Assembly: GCF_000263715.2 (NCBI RefSeq)
Contig: NZ_CM001514.1
Coordinates: 3,086,936-3,150,935 of the forward strand
Source of the DNA: Pseudomonas synxantha BG33R
GTDB taxonomy: Bacteria; Pseudomonadota; Gammaproteobacteria; Pseudomonadales; Pseudomonadaceae
Direction: 5' to 3'
DNA: 64,000 nt
Shown here: piece by piece, positions 52,134 to 61,731 of the stretch
Position numbering within the stretch: the first letter of the stretch is position 1
How the letters are laid out: each line of letters starts with the position of its first letter
Notes under the pieces: model-generated
What the model saw: the letters and a program-made list of their open reading frames with translations, nothing else
What the model was told of the DNA's origin: nothing
Database searches by the model: none
Translations under genes and position numbers: made by a program

Positions 52134-53632
52134 ACGTCCTCTTCCTTGAGCAGGGGTGAACCGGCGCCCATGTAGGTCGGAATGCCGCGCAACACGCCCT
52201 GGAAATTATCCAGTGGTTGGCCGACGGTCATGCCGCGACTGCTGATACGGTACTCACGTATGGTCGACTCGTGGGAACCCGTGCGTTTCTTGATAATGGA
52301 AATCGCGCGGCGGACCTTGCCCAGTGCTTCGAAATAACGCAGCAAGATAACGGTGTCGGCCAGGTAGGTGATGTCTACCGGGGTTTGCATATCGCCGACC
52401 AGGCCATGCTGGGCAACGGTCATAAAGGTCGCAGCGCCGCGGCGGTTGAGATAGAGCAGCAGTTCGTGCATATGCAGGATCAGTGCGTTTTCTTCCGGCA
52501 TCGCCGCTTGATAACCATTGATACTGTCGATTACCACCGTCTTGATACCGCGTTCGTCCACACAACGTCGTACCCGATGGGAAAACTCACCCGGGGACAA
52601 CTCGGCCGCGTCCACCTGTTCGATCAACAGATTGCCGGTCGCTTGCATAGCCTCCAGGTCAATACCCATGTTCTTCATGCGCTCGAACAGCAGCCCCATC
52701 TCTTCGTCAAAGATGAACAGTGCGGCCTTTTCTCCGCGCTCTACGGCGGCGGCGGCAAAAATCATCGAGATCAAGGATTTGCCGGTACCGGCCGGACCGA
52801 GGATCAGACTGCTGGAGCCGGTCTCGACACCGCCGCCCATCAAGGCATCCAGTTCGGCAATGCCGCTGCTCATGGTTTGCCGTACATAGCCACCACGGTG
52901 CTCGGCCGCCACCAGACGCGGGAACACATGTACACCGTCTCCCATGATGGTGAAGTCGTGGAAGCCGCCCCGGTATTTCTGCCCGCGGTACTTAACGATT
53001 CGCACACGACGGCGTTCGGCGCCGTAGTCAGGGGTCAACTCTTCCAGGCGGATGACGCCGTGAGCCACGCTGTGCACGGTTTTGTCGAGAGACTCGGTGG
53101 TCAGGTCATCGAGCAGCAGTACCGTGGCGTCATAACGCACGAAGTAGTGCTTGATCGCCAGGATTTGCCGGCGATAGCGCAGCGAGCTTTGCGCGAGCAG
53201 ACGGATCTCCGACAGACTGTCGACCACCACGCGGGTCGGTTTGACGCGTTCCACCACTTCGAAAATCTGCCGGGTGGCTTCGCCCAGCTCCAGGTCGGAG
53301 GAATACAGCAAGCTCTGCTGATGCTCTGCATTGAGCAAGCTTTCGGGCGGGGTCAATTCGAAGATATGGATATTGTCGTCCAGGTCCCAACCGTGGGATT
53401 TGGCACCTTGGCGCAGTTCCCGCTCGGTTTCTGACAAGGTGATATACAGCGATTTTTCACCTTTTTTCGCCCCTGCCTGCAAAAAGTGCAGGGCGACGGT
53501 GGTTTTACCGGTGCCCGGCTCACCTTCAAGGAGAAACAAATGGCTACGTGATAGCCCGCCGGAAAGAATGTCATCAAGACCTTCGATGCCGGTGGCCGCC
53601 TTTTCACTTAAAAGCGCATTGGATGTAGACAA
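52130..53632 (-). CDS. KaiC-like double-domain ATPase
   Basis: A 500-residue RecA-fold protein with two KaiC domains. Domain 1 (about 15-240) carries Walker A 'GEPGTGKTT' and Walker B 'VVVDSLSE'. Domain 2 (about 255-480) carries Walker A 'GPAGTGKS', catalytic 'FIFDEE' and Walker B 'VVIDSING'. This is the cyanobacterial-clock KaiC architecture, but KaiA and KaiB are not nearby, as in other proteobacterial homologues where it has been linked to stress responses. The start is a TTG with GAGGG seven bases upstream. Its end overlaps the hybrid-kinase gene start, giving a two-gene unit. Confidence 0.93.
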   Translation of the reverse strand: MSTSNALLSEKAATGIEGLDDILSGGLSRSHLFLLEGEPGTGKTTVALHFLQAGAKKGEKSLYITLSETERELRQGAKSHGWDLDDNIHIFELTPPESLLNAEHQQSLLYSSDLELGEATRQIFEVVERVKPTRVVVDSLSEIRLLAQSSLRYRRQILAIKHYFVRYDATVLLLDDLTTESLDKTVHSVAHGVIRLEELTPDYGAERRRVRIVKYRGQKYRGGFHDFTIMGDGVHVFPRLVAAEHRGGYVRQTMSSGIAELDALMGGGVETGSSSLILGPAGTGKSLISMIFAAAAVERGEKAALFIFDEEMGLLFERMKNMGIDLEAMQATGNLLIEQVDAAELSPGEFSHRVRRCVDERGIKTVVIDSINGYQAAMPEENALILHMHELLLYLNRRGAATFMTVAQHGLVGDMQTPVDITYLADTVILLRYFEALGKVRRAISIIKKRTGSHESTIREYRISSRGMTVGQPLDNFQGVLRGIPTYMGAGSPLLKEEDV

Positions 53633-53741
53633 GAAGTGCCCTCAGGTCACGTACAAGTTGGGTGCACGCCGAAGGGGCGCGCCATATTCACTTGACCGTA
53701 TCGGCATGTGGCGGTTCAACGTTTCTTAAGAATTGCAGCTG

Positions 53742-53770
53742 TGTAGGAGCGCGCAAGCTCGTTCCTACAG
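53742..53770. repeat. Pseudomonas REP element overlapping the TPR gene stop
   Basis: A 29-bp palindrome (TGTAGGAGC... with complementary ...TTCCTACA) typical of Pseudomonas REP sequences. On the minus strand its inner TAG is the stop codon of the TPR gene at 53765. Confidence 0.8.
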
Positions 53771-54823
53771 GCCTTGCTGCAAGGCCGGATCATCCGGGTT
53801 CTGCTGCTCCAACTGTGCCAGCAGCACCTGGACGTTCTGCAATTGGCCGCTCTCTTTCCAGTAATTGACCAGCAGTACACGTGCTTTGCGATTGGCCGGG
53901 TGGCGCTGAACGATCTCTTCCAACTGACGCTGGGCCGCCTCCAGTTCATCCTGGTCGTGCAGTGTGGTGGCCAGGTCAAAGCGATAATCCTGGTTGTCCG
54001 GCTCAAGCTCCACCGCCTTGGACAGGCCGAGCAAGGCATAGGGGCGCTCGCCGTGGTGCAGCAACCACATGCCCAGCGCGTGTTGCAGGTAGGCCGACTC
54101 CGGATGCGCCGCCAATTGCTGCGCCAACAGTTGGCGCGACTCCTCGGTCTTGCCTTGCTTGTCCAGCAGTTCGATTTGCGCCACGCCTGCTTGCAGGTTG
54201 TCCGGCTCCAGGCGCATTGCCTGTTCCAGAGCGTCTTGCGCCGGTGCCAGCATCGCGCTGTGGATGTACAGGCGCGCCAGTTGGATCCAGCCTTGCGCGG
54301 TTTCGGGCTGGGCCTTGAGGGTTTTTACAAATTCGTCGAGTACCTGCTGCAAGGGGCCGAAATACAAGCCCAGGGTGTCTGGCGACAGACCGAGCAGGGC
54401 ATTGGCCGCAGCAAAGCGCACAGCCTGTTCGGGATCATCCAGTACCGGACCGAGCAACAGGGTGCGCTGGCCGCTAGGTACCAGGCCGACGATGCTGTGG
54501 ATCGCCGCTTCGCGAACCATTGCAGATTCATCGGCCAGGTCTTTATCCGCCAGCTTCAGCGCTTGGGGGCTGGGGTAATTGGGCAATTGGGCGTGCAGGG
54601 CGGCACGGCGCTCAGGCGACAGATCAGGCCGTCCCAACTGTTGGTACAACACGCGCGCAGCGCCCGGCTCACCGTTTTGGGCCTGTTTCAACGCCTTGGA
54701 ATAACCGTGGGCAATGGCGGGCGCCACGGTGACTTGAGGGGTGCGAGAGAAAAACCAAGTGATCGACACGATCAACAACAGGGCGCACAGGCCGATGATG
54801 GAGTTACGGCGTGACTTTGACAT
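53765..54823 (-). CDS. TPR-repeat protein, membrane-anchored
   Basis: A 352-residue protein with an N-terminal signal anchor (about 9-26, 'IIGLCALLLIVSITWFF'). It is followed by a HEAT-like helical pair (about 100-150, 'AMVREAAIHSIVGLV', 'EQAVRFAAANALLGL'). Tetratricopeptide repeats occupy about 170-350 ('PETAQGWIQLARLYIHSAMLAPAQDALEQAM', 'PDNQDYRFDLATTLHDQDELEAAQRQLEEI'). It is likely a periplasmic scaffold, and resembles the soluble parts of cytochrome-assembly and assembly-type TPR proteins. Its stop codon lies within a REP element. Function not assignable. Confidence 0.8.
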   Translation of the reverse strand: MSKSRRNSIIGLCALLLIVSITWFFSRTPQVTVAPAIAHGYSKALKQAQNGEPGAARVLYQQLGRPDLSPERRAALHAQLPNYPSPQALKLADKDLADESAMVREAAIHSIVGLVPSGQRTLLLGPVLDDPEQAVRFAAANALLGLSPDTLGLYFGPLQQVLDEFVKTLKAQPETAQGWIQLARLYIHSAMLAPAQDALEQAMRLEPDNLQAGVAQIELLDKQGKTEESRQLLAQQLAAHPESAYLQHALGMWLLHHGERPYALLGLSKAVELEPDNQDYRFDLATTLHDQDELEAAQRQLEEIVQRHPANRKARVLLVNYWKESGQLQNVQVLLAQLEQQNPDDPALQQGL

Positions 54824-54899
54824 GCGGGCGTCCGAAAGCTGTGGTTGCTAGTGCAAAGCCATCAGCTTCGGTCAGTGCAGGGCCAGTGTCAAACCGGCG

Positions 54900-55793
54900 T
54901 CAGGTCAGCACGTACTCCACCGGTTGCGGCGCAGCAGGCAAGTCGACTTCACCGAGGGCCGCCAGGATCTCGCGCTCCAGGGTTCGCAGGATGGCATCGC
55001 ACGGCAGGTCGTTTTCGTCAAAGCCAAACGGGTCTTCCAATTCATCGCCGATCGCATCCAGACCAAAGAAGGTGTAGCTGACGATCGCGGTGAACACCGG
55101 CGTCAACCAGCCCAGCGGTTCGGCCATGGCGAAGGGCAACAGGATGCAGAACAGGTAAATGGTGCGGTGTAGCAGCAGGGTGTAGGGGAAGGGCAGCGGA
55201 GTGGTCTTGATACGCTCACAGGACGCCTGCACCTGGCTGAGGCCGACCAACCGAGCTTCCAGCTGGGTGTAGCGCCATTCACTGATCACACCCTGCCGGG
55301 CCAGCACGCACAACCGCGCACCGAGCATCTGCAGCACGCTGTCAGGCAAGTTGGGGTGGCTCGCGCGCACGGTAACCCAGGGCTGCATGGCGCGCACCTC
55401 ATCTTCATGGCGCAAATGCGCGATCAAGCCATGGGCAAAACCGCATAGCTCACGCAGCAACTCGGCCCGCTCGGGAGTATCGCCGAGCACCTGGGTTTCA
55501 CGAATCAGCGAGCGTACCTCGATGATCATCTGCCCCAGTTGCTTGCGGCCTTCCCACCAGCGGTCGTAGCAGGCGTTGTTGCGAAAACTCATGAAGATCG
55601 ACAACGACAAGCCCAGCAAGGTAAAGGGCGTAGCGTTGACCTTGGAAAAATAGGCGGGGTGCAGGGTTTCCACCAGCACGATGACCGAGGCCAGCAGCGT
55701 GACCATCAGGCTGCGCCAGGCAATGCGCTTGGCAATCGAGCCCTTGAGGGAAAACAGGATGCCCAGCAGGTTGGGCTTGGGGCGAACGATCAT
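54900..55793 (-). CDS. Bestrophin-family membrane protein (UPF0187)
   Basis: Inner-membrane protein of 297 residues, related to bestrophin anion channels. N-terminal 'MIVRPKPNLLGILFSLKGSIAKRI' and 'TPFTLLGLSLSIFMSFRNNACYDRWWEGRKQ' (about 57-87) are the family's diagnostic pore segment. 'PLPFPYTLLLHRTIYLFCILLPFAMAEPLGWLTPVFTAIVSYTFFGLDAIGDELEDPFG' near 200-260 is the other conserved pore region. The ATG at 55793 matches the family start; an alternative ATG lies nine codons upstream at 55820. Stand-alone gene, 76 bp upstream of the TPR gene. Confidence 0.88.
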   Translation of the reverse strand: MIVRPKPNLLGILFSLKGSIAKRIAWRSLMVTLLASVIVLVETLHPAYFSKVNATPFTLLGLSLSIFMSFRNNACYDRWWEGRKQLGQMIIEVRSLIRETQVLGDTPERAELLRELCGFAHGLIAHLRHEDEVRAMQPWVTVRASHPNLPDSVLQMLGARLCVLARQGVISEWRYTQLEARLVGLSQVQASCERIKTTPLPFPYTLLLHRTIYLFCILLPFAMAEPLGWLTPVFTAIVSYTFFGLDAIGDELEDPFGFDENDLPCDAILRTLEREILAALGEVDLPAAPQPVEYVLT

Positions 55794-56038
55794 GGCAGGC
55801 TTCTGTGAGGGTGCAGGCATCAGGGTAGAAGCTGGCTTGCAGAGCGTCCAATCACTTGGATCGACCGTTTGATCGGTGGGATCAATGATCGGCGTACCCG
55901 CCGGTAGCAGGATTGGCCAAACCAGTCAGCCAAGTTGAAGGCTTTGACCATTGCCCCTGCAGCGCTCTGGAGCGACTATTTCAGCCGATTTATCCAGTTA
56001 AAAAGTCCTGAAAATAAAAATACAGAAGGATTGAAACG

Positions 56039-57688
56039 ATGCGTGAGTATTTGGCCGCCACCACCGAGTTTGATTATCAGCGCACTGTCGATGCCGCACT
56101 GGCTGGCAACCTGCAGGCGCTCAATGCCTGCGTGGAGTGCTGTGACCGCCACGCGCTGCCAGGGCGCATCGCGTTGTTCTGGGAGGGTCGGGACGGGCGC
56201 AGCGCCACGTCGACCTTTACCGAATTGCAGGATCAGGCCGCACGCTTCGCCAACTTCCTCCTGGCCCAGGGCGTCAAGCGCGGCGACAAGGTGGCGGGCC
56301 TGCTGCCACGTACGGCCGAGTTGCTGGTGGTGGTGTTCGCAACCTGGCGCATCGGCGCGGTGTATCAGCCGCTGTTTACCGCCTTCGGCCCCAAGGCCAT
56401 TGAACATCGCCTGACCAGCTCCGGCGCGGCGCTGGTGGTCACCGACGCGGTGAACCGCCCGAAGCTGGCCGATGTCGCCGGCTGCCCGACCATTGTCACG
56501 GTCACCGGCGCCAAGGGCGAGGGCATCGTGCGTGGCGACTATAGCTTCTGGGCTGAGCTGCCCAACTACTCCAACGTCTGCGAGCCGGTGTTGCTGGGCG
56601 CGGAGGATCCGTTCCTGCTGATGTTCACTTCGGGCACCACCGGTCCCTCCAAAGCACTCTCGGTGCCGCTCAAAGCCATTGTCGCGTTCCAGGGCTATAT
56701 GCGCGACGCCGTGGACTTGCGCCCTGAAGACGCGTTCTGGAACGTCGCCGACCCCGGTTGGGCCTATGGCATCTATTTCGGTGTGACCGGGCCGTTGTCC
56801 ATGGGGCATCCGATTACCTTCTACGACGGCCCGTTCACCCTGGAAAGCACCTGCCGGGTCATCAATAAGTACGCGATCACCAACCTGACTGGCTCGCCCA
56901 CGGCGTATCGATTGCTGATTGCCGGCGGCGAGCAGTTCGCCCGTTCAATCAAGGGCAAGCTGCGCATCGTCAGCAGTGCCGGCGAGCCGTTGAACCCGGA
57001 GGTGATCCGCTGGTTCGCCGACAACCTGGAGGTGACCATCCACGACCACTACGGTCAGACCGAGCTGGGCATGGTCTTGTGCAATCACCACGGCCTGACG
57101 CATCCGGTGCATGTGGGCTCGGCGGGGTTCGCTTCGCCCGGGCACCGCATCGTGGTGCTGGATGACAACCACCAGGAACTGCCAGCCGGGCAGCCCGGCA
57201 TTCTGGCCATCGACCGCGAGCAATCGCCGATGTGCTGGTTTGCCGGCTACGACGGTGTGAAAACCAAAGCCTTCGTCGGCAAGTACTACCTCAGTGGCGA
57301 TACGGTGGAATTGAACCCCGACGGCAGTATCAGTTTTGTCGGGCGCAGCGATGACGTGATTACCACTTCCGGCTACCGCGTGGGGCCATTCGATGTCGAA
57401 AGCGCCCTGGTCGAACACCCGGCGGTGGTCGAGGCCGCCGTGGTCGGCAAACCTTGCCCTGAGCGTACTGAACTGGTGAAAGCCTTCGTGGTGATCAGCG
57501 AGCAATACCGCGCCACCCCGGAACTGGCCGAAGAGCTGCGCCTGCATGTACGCCAGCGCCTGGCCGCCCATGCTTACCCACGGGAAATCGAATTTGTCAG
57601 CGACTTGCCCAAAACCCCGAGCGGCAAGCTGCAACGCTTCATTTTGCGCAATCAGGAAATAGCCAAGGCCCAGGCGGCCGTGGCTTGA
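56039..57688 (+). CDS. Acyl-CoA synthetase (AMP-forming), branched-chain catabolism locus
   Basis: A 549-residue adenylate-forming enzyme that activates a carboxylic acid to its CoA thioester. Motifs: P-loop 'LMFTSGTTGPSK' (about 198), 'HYGQTELGM' and 'YLSGDTVELNPDGSISFVGRSDDVITTSGYRVGP', with the final catalytic Lys in 'PKTPSGKLQR'. It is the first gene of a five-gene operon whose other products make a complete beta-oxidation set of the isoleucine type. A short or branched-chain acid, such as a 2-methyl-branched acid, is the likely substrate. AAGGA precedes the ATG. The next gene begins 21 bp after its stop. Confidence 0.9.
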   Translation: MREYLAATTEFDYQRTVDAALAGNLQALNACVECCDRHALPGRIALFWEGRDGRSATSTFTELQDQAARFANFLLAQGVKRGDKVAGLLPRTAELLVVVFATWRIGAVYQPLFTAFGPKAIEHRLTSSGAALVVTDAVNRPKLADVAGCPTIVTVTGAKGEGIVRGDYSFWAELPNYSNVCEPVLLGAEDPFLLMFTSGTTGPSKALSVPLKAIVAFQGYMRDAVDLRPEDAFWNVADPGWAYGIYFGVTGPLSMGHPITFYDGPFTLESTCRVINKYAITNLTGSPTAYRLLIAGGEQFARSIKGKLRIVSSAGEPLNPEVIRWFADNLEVTIHDHYGQTELGMVLCNHHGLTHPVHVGSAGFASPGHRIVVLDDNHQELPAGQPGILAIDREQSPMCWFAGYDGVKTKAFVGKYYLSGDTVELNPDGSISFVGRSDDVITTSGYRVGPFDVESALVEHPAVVEAAVVGKPCPERTELVKAFVVISEQYRATPELAEELRLHVRQRLAAHAYPREIEFVSDLPKTPSGKLQRFILRNQEIAKAQAAVA

Positions 57689-57709
57689 TCCCTTTCAAAG
57701 GAAACAACG

Positions 57710-58477
57710 ATGCAGATTGAAAACAAGGTATTTCTGGTCAGCGGCGGTGCTTCTGGCCTCGGCGCGGCCACGGCTGACATGCTCATCGCGGCCGGCGCCA
57801 AAGTCATGCTGGTGGACTTGAACGCTGACGCCGTTGCCGCCAAGGCCACGCAACTGGGCGACAACGCTCGTAGCACCGTGGCAGATATCTGCCAGGAAGC
57901 CGCTGCTGAAACTGCCGTGAAGGCAGCGGTGGAGGCGTTTGGTGGTTTGCATGGCCTGATCAACTGCGCCGGTGTCGTGCGCGGCGAGAAAATCCTTGGC
58001 AAGAACGGCCCGCATGGGCTGGCCAGCTTTGCCCAGGTGATCAACGTCAACCTGATCGGCAGCTTCAACCTCTTGCGCCTGGCCGCTGCGGCGATCGCAG
58101 AAACCGAAGCGAATGCCGACGGCGAGCGCGGTGTGATCATCAATACCGCCTCGGTGGCGGCATTCGATGGGCAGATCGGCCAGGCCGCGTATGCCGCGTC
58201 CAAAGGTGCGATTGCCAGTTTGACGTTGCCCGCCGCACGGGAACTGGCGCGTTTCGGCATCCGCGTGATGACCATCGCGCCGGGCATTTTCGAGACCCCG
58301 ATGATGGCCGGCATGACCCCGGAAGTTCGCGACTCCCTGGCCGCTGGCGTGCCGTTTCCACCGCGCCTGGGCAAACCCGCCGAATATGCCGCGCTGGTGC
58401 GACATATCCTTGAAAACAGCATGCTCAATGGTGAGGTGATCCGTCTCGACGGTGCCTTGCGTATGGCCGCCAAGTAA
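57710..58477 (+). CDS. 3-Hydroxyacyl-CoA dehydrogenase, SDR type (HSD17B10-like)
   Basis: NAD-dependent SDR of 255 residues acting on 3-hydroxyacyl-CoA, probably 2-methyl-3-hydroxybutyryl-CoA in isoleucine breakdown. The cofactor motif '[16 protein letters not shown]' (about 9) precedes '[10 protein letters not shown]'. The catalytic '[25 protein letters not shown]' has the Ser and Tyr-x3-Lys intact, and '[13 protein letters not shown]' follows. This sequence type is the hydroxyacyl-CoA dehydrogenase 2 group. AAAGGA precedes the ATG. Second gene of the operon, 11 bp before the thiolase. Confidence 0.92.
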   Translation: MQIENKVFLVSGGASGLGAATADMLIAAGAKVMLVDLNADAVAAKATQLGDNARSTVADICQEAAAETAVKAAVEAFGGLHGLINCAGVVRGEKILGKNGPHGLASFAQVINVNLIGSFNLLRLAAAAIAETEANADGERGVIINTASVAAFDGQIGQAAYAASKGAIASLTLPAARELARFGIRVMTIAPGIFETPMMAGMTPEVRDSLAAGVPFPPRLGKPAEYAALVRHILENSMLNGEVIRLDGALRMAAK

Positions 58478-58488
58478 GGAATGCCTGT

Positions 58489-59673
58489 ATGAACGACCCT
58501 ATTGTGATTGTCAGCGCTGTGCGCACGCCCATGGGCGGGTTCCAGGGCGACCTCAAAAGCCTGACCGCACCGCAGCTGGGCGCTGCAGCGATTCGTGCCG
58601 CCGTTGAACGCGCCGGTATCGCCACCGATGCGGTGGACGAGGTGTTGTTTGGCTGCGTACTGCCGGCCGGGCTCGGGCAGGCACCGGCACGCCAGGCGGC
58701 CCTGGGCGCCGGGCTGGACAAGGGCACCCGCTGCACCACCCTGAACAAGATGTGCGGCTCGGGCATGGAGGCGACGATTCTCGCCCACGACTCATTGCGC
58801 GCCGGCAGCGTCGATGTGGTGATCGCCGGCGGCATGGAAAGCATGTCTAACGCACCGTACCTGCTGGATCGTGCACGCAGCGGCTATCGCATGGGCCACG
58901 GCAAGGTACTTGACCATATGTTTCTCGATGGCCTGGAGGATGCCTACGACAAGGGCCGCCTGATGGGCACCTTTGCCGAAGACTGCGCCGAGCACAACGG
59001 CTTTACCCGGGAAGCTCAGGATGCCTTCGCCATCGCCTCGCTGACGCGCGCGCAGGAGGCCATCACCCACGGCAGCTTCGCCAGCGAGATCGTCCCGGTG
59101 CAGGTCACCGTGGGCAAGGAACAAAAAACCATCCTGCACGATGAACAGCCGCCTAAAGCCAGGTTGGACAAGATCGCCAGCCTGAAGCCGGCCTTCCGTG
59201 AAGGCGGCACCGTCACCGCGGCCAATTCTAGCTCGATCTCCGACGGCGCCGCGGCATTGCTGCTGATGCGCGAGTCGGACGCCCATAAACGTGGCCTCAA
59301 ACCGTTGGCGGTGATCCACGGGCACGCCGCGTTTGCCGATGAGCCGGGGCTGTTTCCGGTGGCGCCGGTGGGGGCGATTCGCACGTTGATGAGCAAGACC
59401 GGTTGGCGCCTGGAAGACGTCGACCTGTTCGAAATCAACGAAGCCTTTGCCGTGGTCAGCCTGGTGACCATGAGCAAGCTTGCGATCCCTCACGACAAGG
59501 TCAACGTGCATGGCGGTGCGTGCGCCCTGGGCCATCCTATTGGTGCTTCGGGTGCGCGGATCCTGGTGACACTGCTCTCGGCCCTGCGCCAGAAGGGCCT
59601 CAAACGTGGCGTCGCGGCCATTTGTATCGGCGGCGGTGAAGCCACGGCCATGGCCGTTGAATGCCTCTACTAA
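58489..59673 (+). CDS. Acetyl-CoA C-acyltransferase (thiolase)
   Basis: A 394-residue thiolase that cleaves 3-oxoacyl-CoA, here probably 2-methylacetoacetyl-CoA to acetyl-CoA and propionyl-CoA. The nucleophilic Cys is in 'LNKMCGSGMEA' (about residue 90), His in 'GGACALGHPIGASGAR' and the second Cys in 'AAICIGGGEATAM'. Tetrameric biosynthetic/degradative thiolases have this length. Third gene of the operon; AAGGA precedes the ATG, and the acyl-CoA dehydrogenase starts 9 bp after its stop. Confidence 0.94.
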   Translation: MNDPIVIVSAVRTPMGGFQGDLKSLTAPQLGAAAIRAAVERAGIATDAVDEVLFGCVLPAGLGQAPARQAALGAGLDKGTRCTTLNKMCGSGMEATILAHDSLRAGSVDVVIAGGMESMSNAPYLLDRARSGYRMGHGKVLDHMFLDGLEDAYDKGRLMGTFAEDCAEHNGFTREAQDAFAIASLTRAQEAITHGSFASEIVPVQVTVGKEQKTILHDEQPPKARLDKIASLKPAFREGGTVTAANSSSISDGAAALLLMRESDAHKRGLKPLAVIHGHAAFADEPGLFPVAPVGAIRTLMSKTGWRLEDVDLFEINEAFAVVSLVTMSKLAIPHDKVNVHGGACALGHPIGASGARILVTLLSALRQKGLKRGVAAICIGGGEATAMAVECLY

Positions 59674-59682
59674 GGATGACTT

Positions 59683-60810
59683 ATGCTGCCCAATGACGAA
59701 CAACTGCAAATCAGCGACGCCGCCCGGCAATTTGCCCAGGAACGCTTGAAGCCGTTCGCCGCCGAATGGGATCGCGAGCATCACTTTCCCAAGGAAGCCA
59801 TCGCTGAAATGGCCGAACTGGGCTTTTTCGGCATGTTGGTGCCGGAACAGTGGGGCGGTTGCGACACCGGCTACCTGGCCTACGCCATGGCCCTGGAAGA
59901 AATCGCCGCAGGTGACGGTGCGTGCTCGACCATCATGAGCGTGCACAACTCGGTGGGCTGCGTGCCGATCCTCAAATTCGGCAATGATCAGCAAAAGGCC
60001 CAATTCCTCACGCCCCTGGCCAGTGGCACCATGCTCGGTGCCTTTGCATTGACCGAACCCCAGGCCGGTTCCGATGCCAGCAGCTTGAAGACCCGTGCAC
60101 GCCTCGAAGGCGATCACTATGTGCTCAATGGCTGCAAACAGTTCATCACCTCCGGGCAAAACGCCGGGATCGTGATTGTGTTTGCCGTCACCGACCCGGC
60201 AGCGGGCAAGCGCGGGATCAGTGCCTTCATCGTACCCACTGACTCTGTGGGCTACACCGTGGCGCGAGTCGAAGACAAGCTCGGGCAACATGCTTCCGAC
60301 ACGTGCCAGATCCTGTTTGAAGACGTGAAGGTGCCCGTGGCCAATCGCCTGGGCGAGGAGGGCGAGGGCTACAAGATCGCCCTGGCCAACCTTGAGGGTG
60401 GCCGTGTCGGCATCGCATCCCAGTCGGTGGGCATGGCCCGCGCCGCCTTCGAAGCAGCCCGCGACTATGCCCGTGAGCGGGAAAGCTTCGGCAAACCGTT
60501 GATCGAACACCAGGCCGTCGCCTTTCGCCTGGCGGACATGGCCACGCAAATTGCCGTGGCCCGGCAGATGGTGCATTACGCCGCGGCCCTGCGTGACAGC
60601 GGCAAGCCGGCGTTGGTGGAGGCGTCCATGGCCAAGCTGTTTGCTTCGGAAATGGCCGAGAAAGTCTGTTCGGCCGCCTTGCAAACCCTGGGCGGTTACG
60701 GTTACCTGGGCGACTTTCCCCTGGAGCGGATCTACCGCGATGTGCGGGTCTGCCAGATTTACGAAGGCACCAGCGATATTCAACGCATGGTCATCTCACG
60801 CAATCTATAA
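59683..60810 (+). CDS. Acyl-CoA dehydrogenase, short/branched-chain type
   Basis: FAD-dependent dehydrogenase of 375 residues. '[31 protein letters not shown]' and '[17 protein letters not shown]' (FAD-binding) are present, and the catalytic Glu is in '[12 protein letters not shown]' near the C-terminus. The Glu at this position is typical of short/branched-chain enzymes. Its place between thiolase and hydratase suggests it oxidises 2-methylbutyryl-CoA or a related acyl-CoA. Fourth gene of the operon. A second, divergent homologue lies at 61732. Confidence 0.93.
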   Translation: MLPNDEQLQISDAARQFAQERLKPFAAEWDREHHFPKEAIAEMAELGFFGMLVPEQWGGCDTGYLAYAMALEEIAAGDGACSTIMSVHNSVGCVPILKFGNDQQKAQFLTPLASGTMLGAFALTEPQAGSDASSLKTRARLEGDHYVLNGCKQFITSGQNAGIVIVFAVTDPAAGKRGISAFIVPTDSVGYTVARVEDKLGQHASDTCQILFEDVKVPVANRLGEEGEGYKIALANLEGGRVGIASQSVGMARAAFEAARDYARERESFGKPLIEHQAVAFRLADMATQIAVARQMVHYAAALRDSGKPALVEASMAKLFASEMAEKVCSAALQTLGGYGYLGDFPLERIYRDVRVCQIYEGTSDIQRMVISRNL

Positions 60811-60821
60811 GGAGCCGATAC

Positions 60822-61595
60822 ATGAGTTATGAAACCATCCTGCTTGACGTCCAGGGCCGCGTCGGGCTGATTACCCTCAACCGCCCGCAGGCGTTGAACG
60901 CCTTGAACGCGCAACTGGTCAGCGAACTGAACCAGGCGCTGGATAAGCTGGAGGCCAACCCAGAGGTCGGCTGCATCGTGCTCACCGGCTCGAAAAAAGC
61001 CTTTGCGGCCGGCGCCGACATCAAGGAAATGGCCGAGCTGACTTACCCGCAGATCTACATGGACGACCTGTTCAGCGACAGTGACCGTGTGGCCAACCGC
61101 CGCAAGCCGATCATTGCGGCGGTGAATGGCTTTGCCCTCGGTGGCGGCTGTGAACTGGCGTTGATGTGCGACTTTATCCTGGCCGGTGACAGTGCCAGGT
61201 TCGGCCAGCCGGAAATCAACCTCGGCGTGCTGCCGGGCATGGGCGGCACCCAGCGCCTGACCCGCGCCGTGGGCAAGGCCAAGGCTATGGAAATGTGCCT
61301 GACCGGGCGCTTTATCGACGCCGTCGAAGCCGAGCGTTGCGGGATCGTGGCGCGTATCGTGCCGGCCGATGAGTTGCTGGACGAAGCGCTGAAAGTCGCT
61401 GCCCTGATCGCCAGTAAGTCAGTGCCGATCAGCATGATGGTCAAGGAGAGCGTGAACCGCGCCTTTGAAGTCAGCCTGTCCGAAGGCGTGCGTTTTGAGC
61501 GCCGGGTGTTCCACGCGGCGTTCGCGACCCAGGATCAGAAGGAAGGCATGGCCGCATTCGTGGCCAAGCGGGCGCCGGAGTTCAAGGATAAGTAA
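60822..61595 (+). CDS. Enoyl-CoA hydratase
   Basis: Crotonase-fold hydratase of 257 residues. '[15 protein letters not shown]' forms the oxyanion hole (about 60-70), and the two catalytic Glu residues are in 'GGGCELALM' and '[19 protein letters not shown]'. It would hydrate tiglyl-CoA if the operon is for isoleucine. AAGGAG precedes the ATG. Last gene of the operon; a REPIN follows 5 bp beyond the stop. Confidence 0.94.
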   Translation: MSYETILLDVQGRVGLITLNRPQALNALNAQLVSELNQALDKLEANPEVGCIVLTGSKKAFAAGADIKEMAELTYPQIYMDDLFSDSDRVANRRKPIIAAVNGFALGGGCELALMCDFILAGDSARFGQPEINLGVLPGMGGTQRLTRAVGKAKAMEMCLTGRFIDAVEAERCGIVARIVPADELLDEALKVAALIASKSVPISMMVKESVNRAFEVSLSEGVRFERRVFHAAFATQDQKEGMAAFVAKRAPEFKDK

Positions 61596-61600
61596 AACGC

Positions 61601-61689
61601 TGTGGGAGGGGGCTTGCTCCCGATGGCGGTGGATCAGTCAGCACATCAGCTACTGAACCACGGCCATCGGGAGCAAGCCCCCTCCCACA
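61601..61689. repeat. REPIN: inverted pair of REP elements
   Basis: Two perfect 27-bp REP arms (TGTGGGAGG... at 61601-61627 and its exact complement at 61663-61689) around a 35-bp centre, between the convergent enoyl-CoA hydratase and acyl-CoA dehydrogenase genes. It may act as a terminator hairpin for both. Confidence 0.9.
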
Positions 61690-61731
61690 TTTGAACTGCA
61701 GCGTTTGACACAGTTTTTTGCAGTGTGTCAG

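Noticed and set aside
58792..60783. 663-codon open frame antisense to thiolase and acyl-CoA dehydrogenase genes
   Set aside because: A shadow of high-G+C codon structure in two well-supported genes; no ribosome site or family motif, and it crosses an operon junction.
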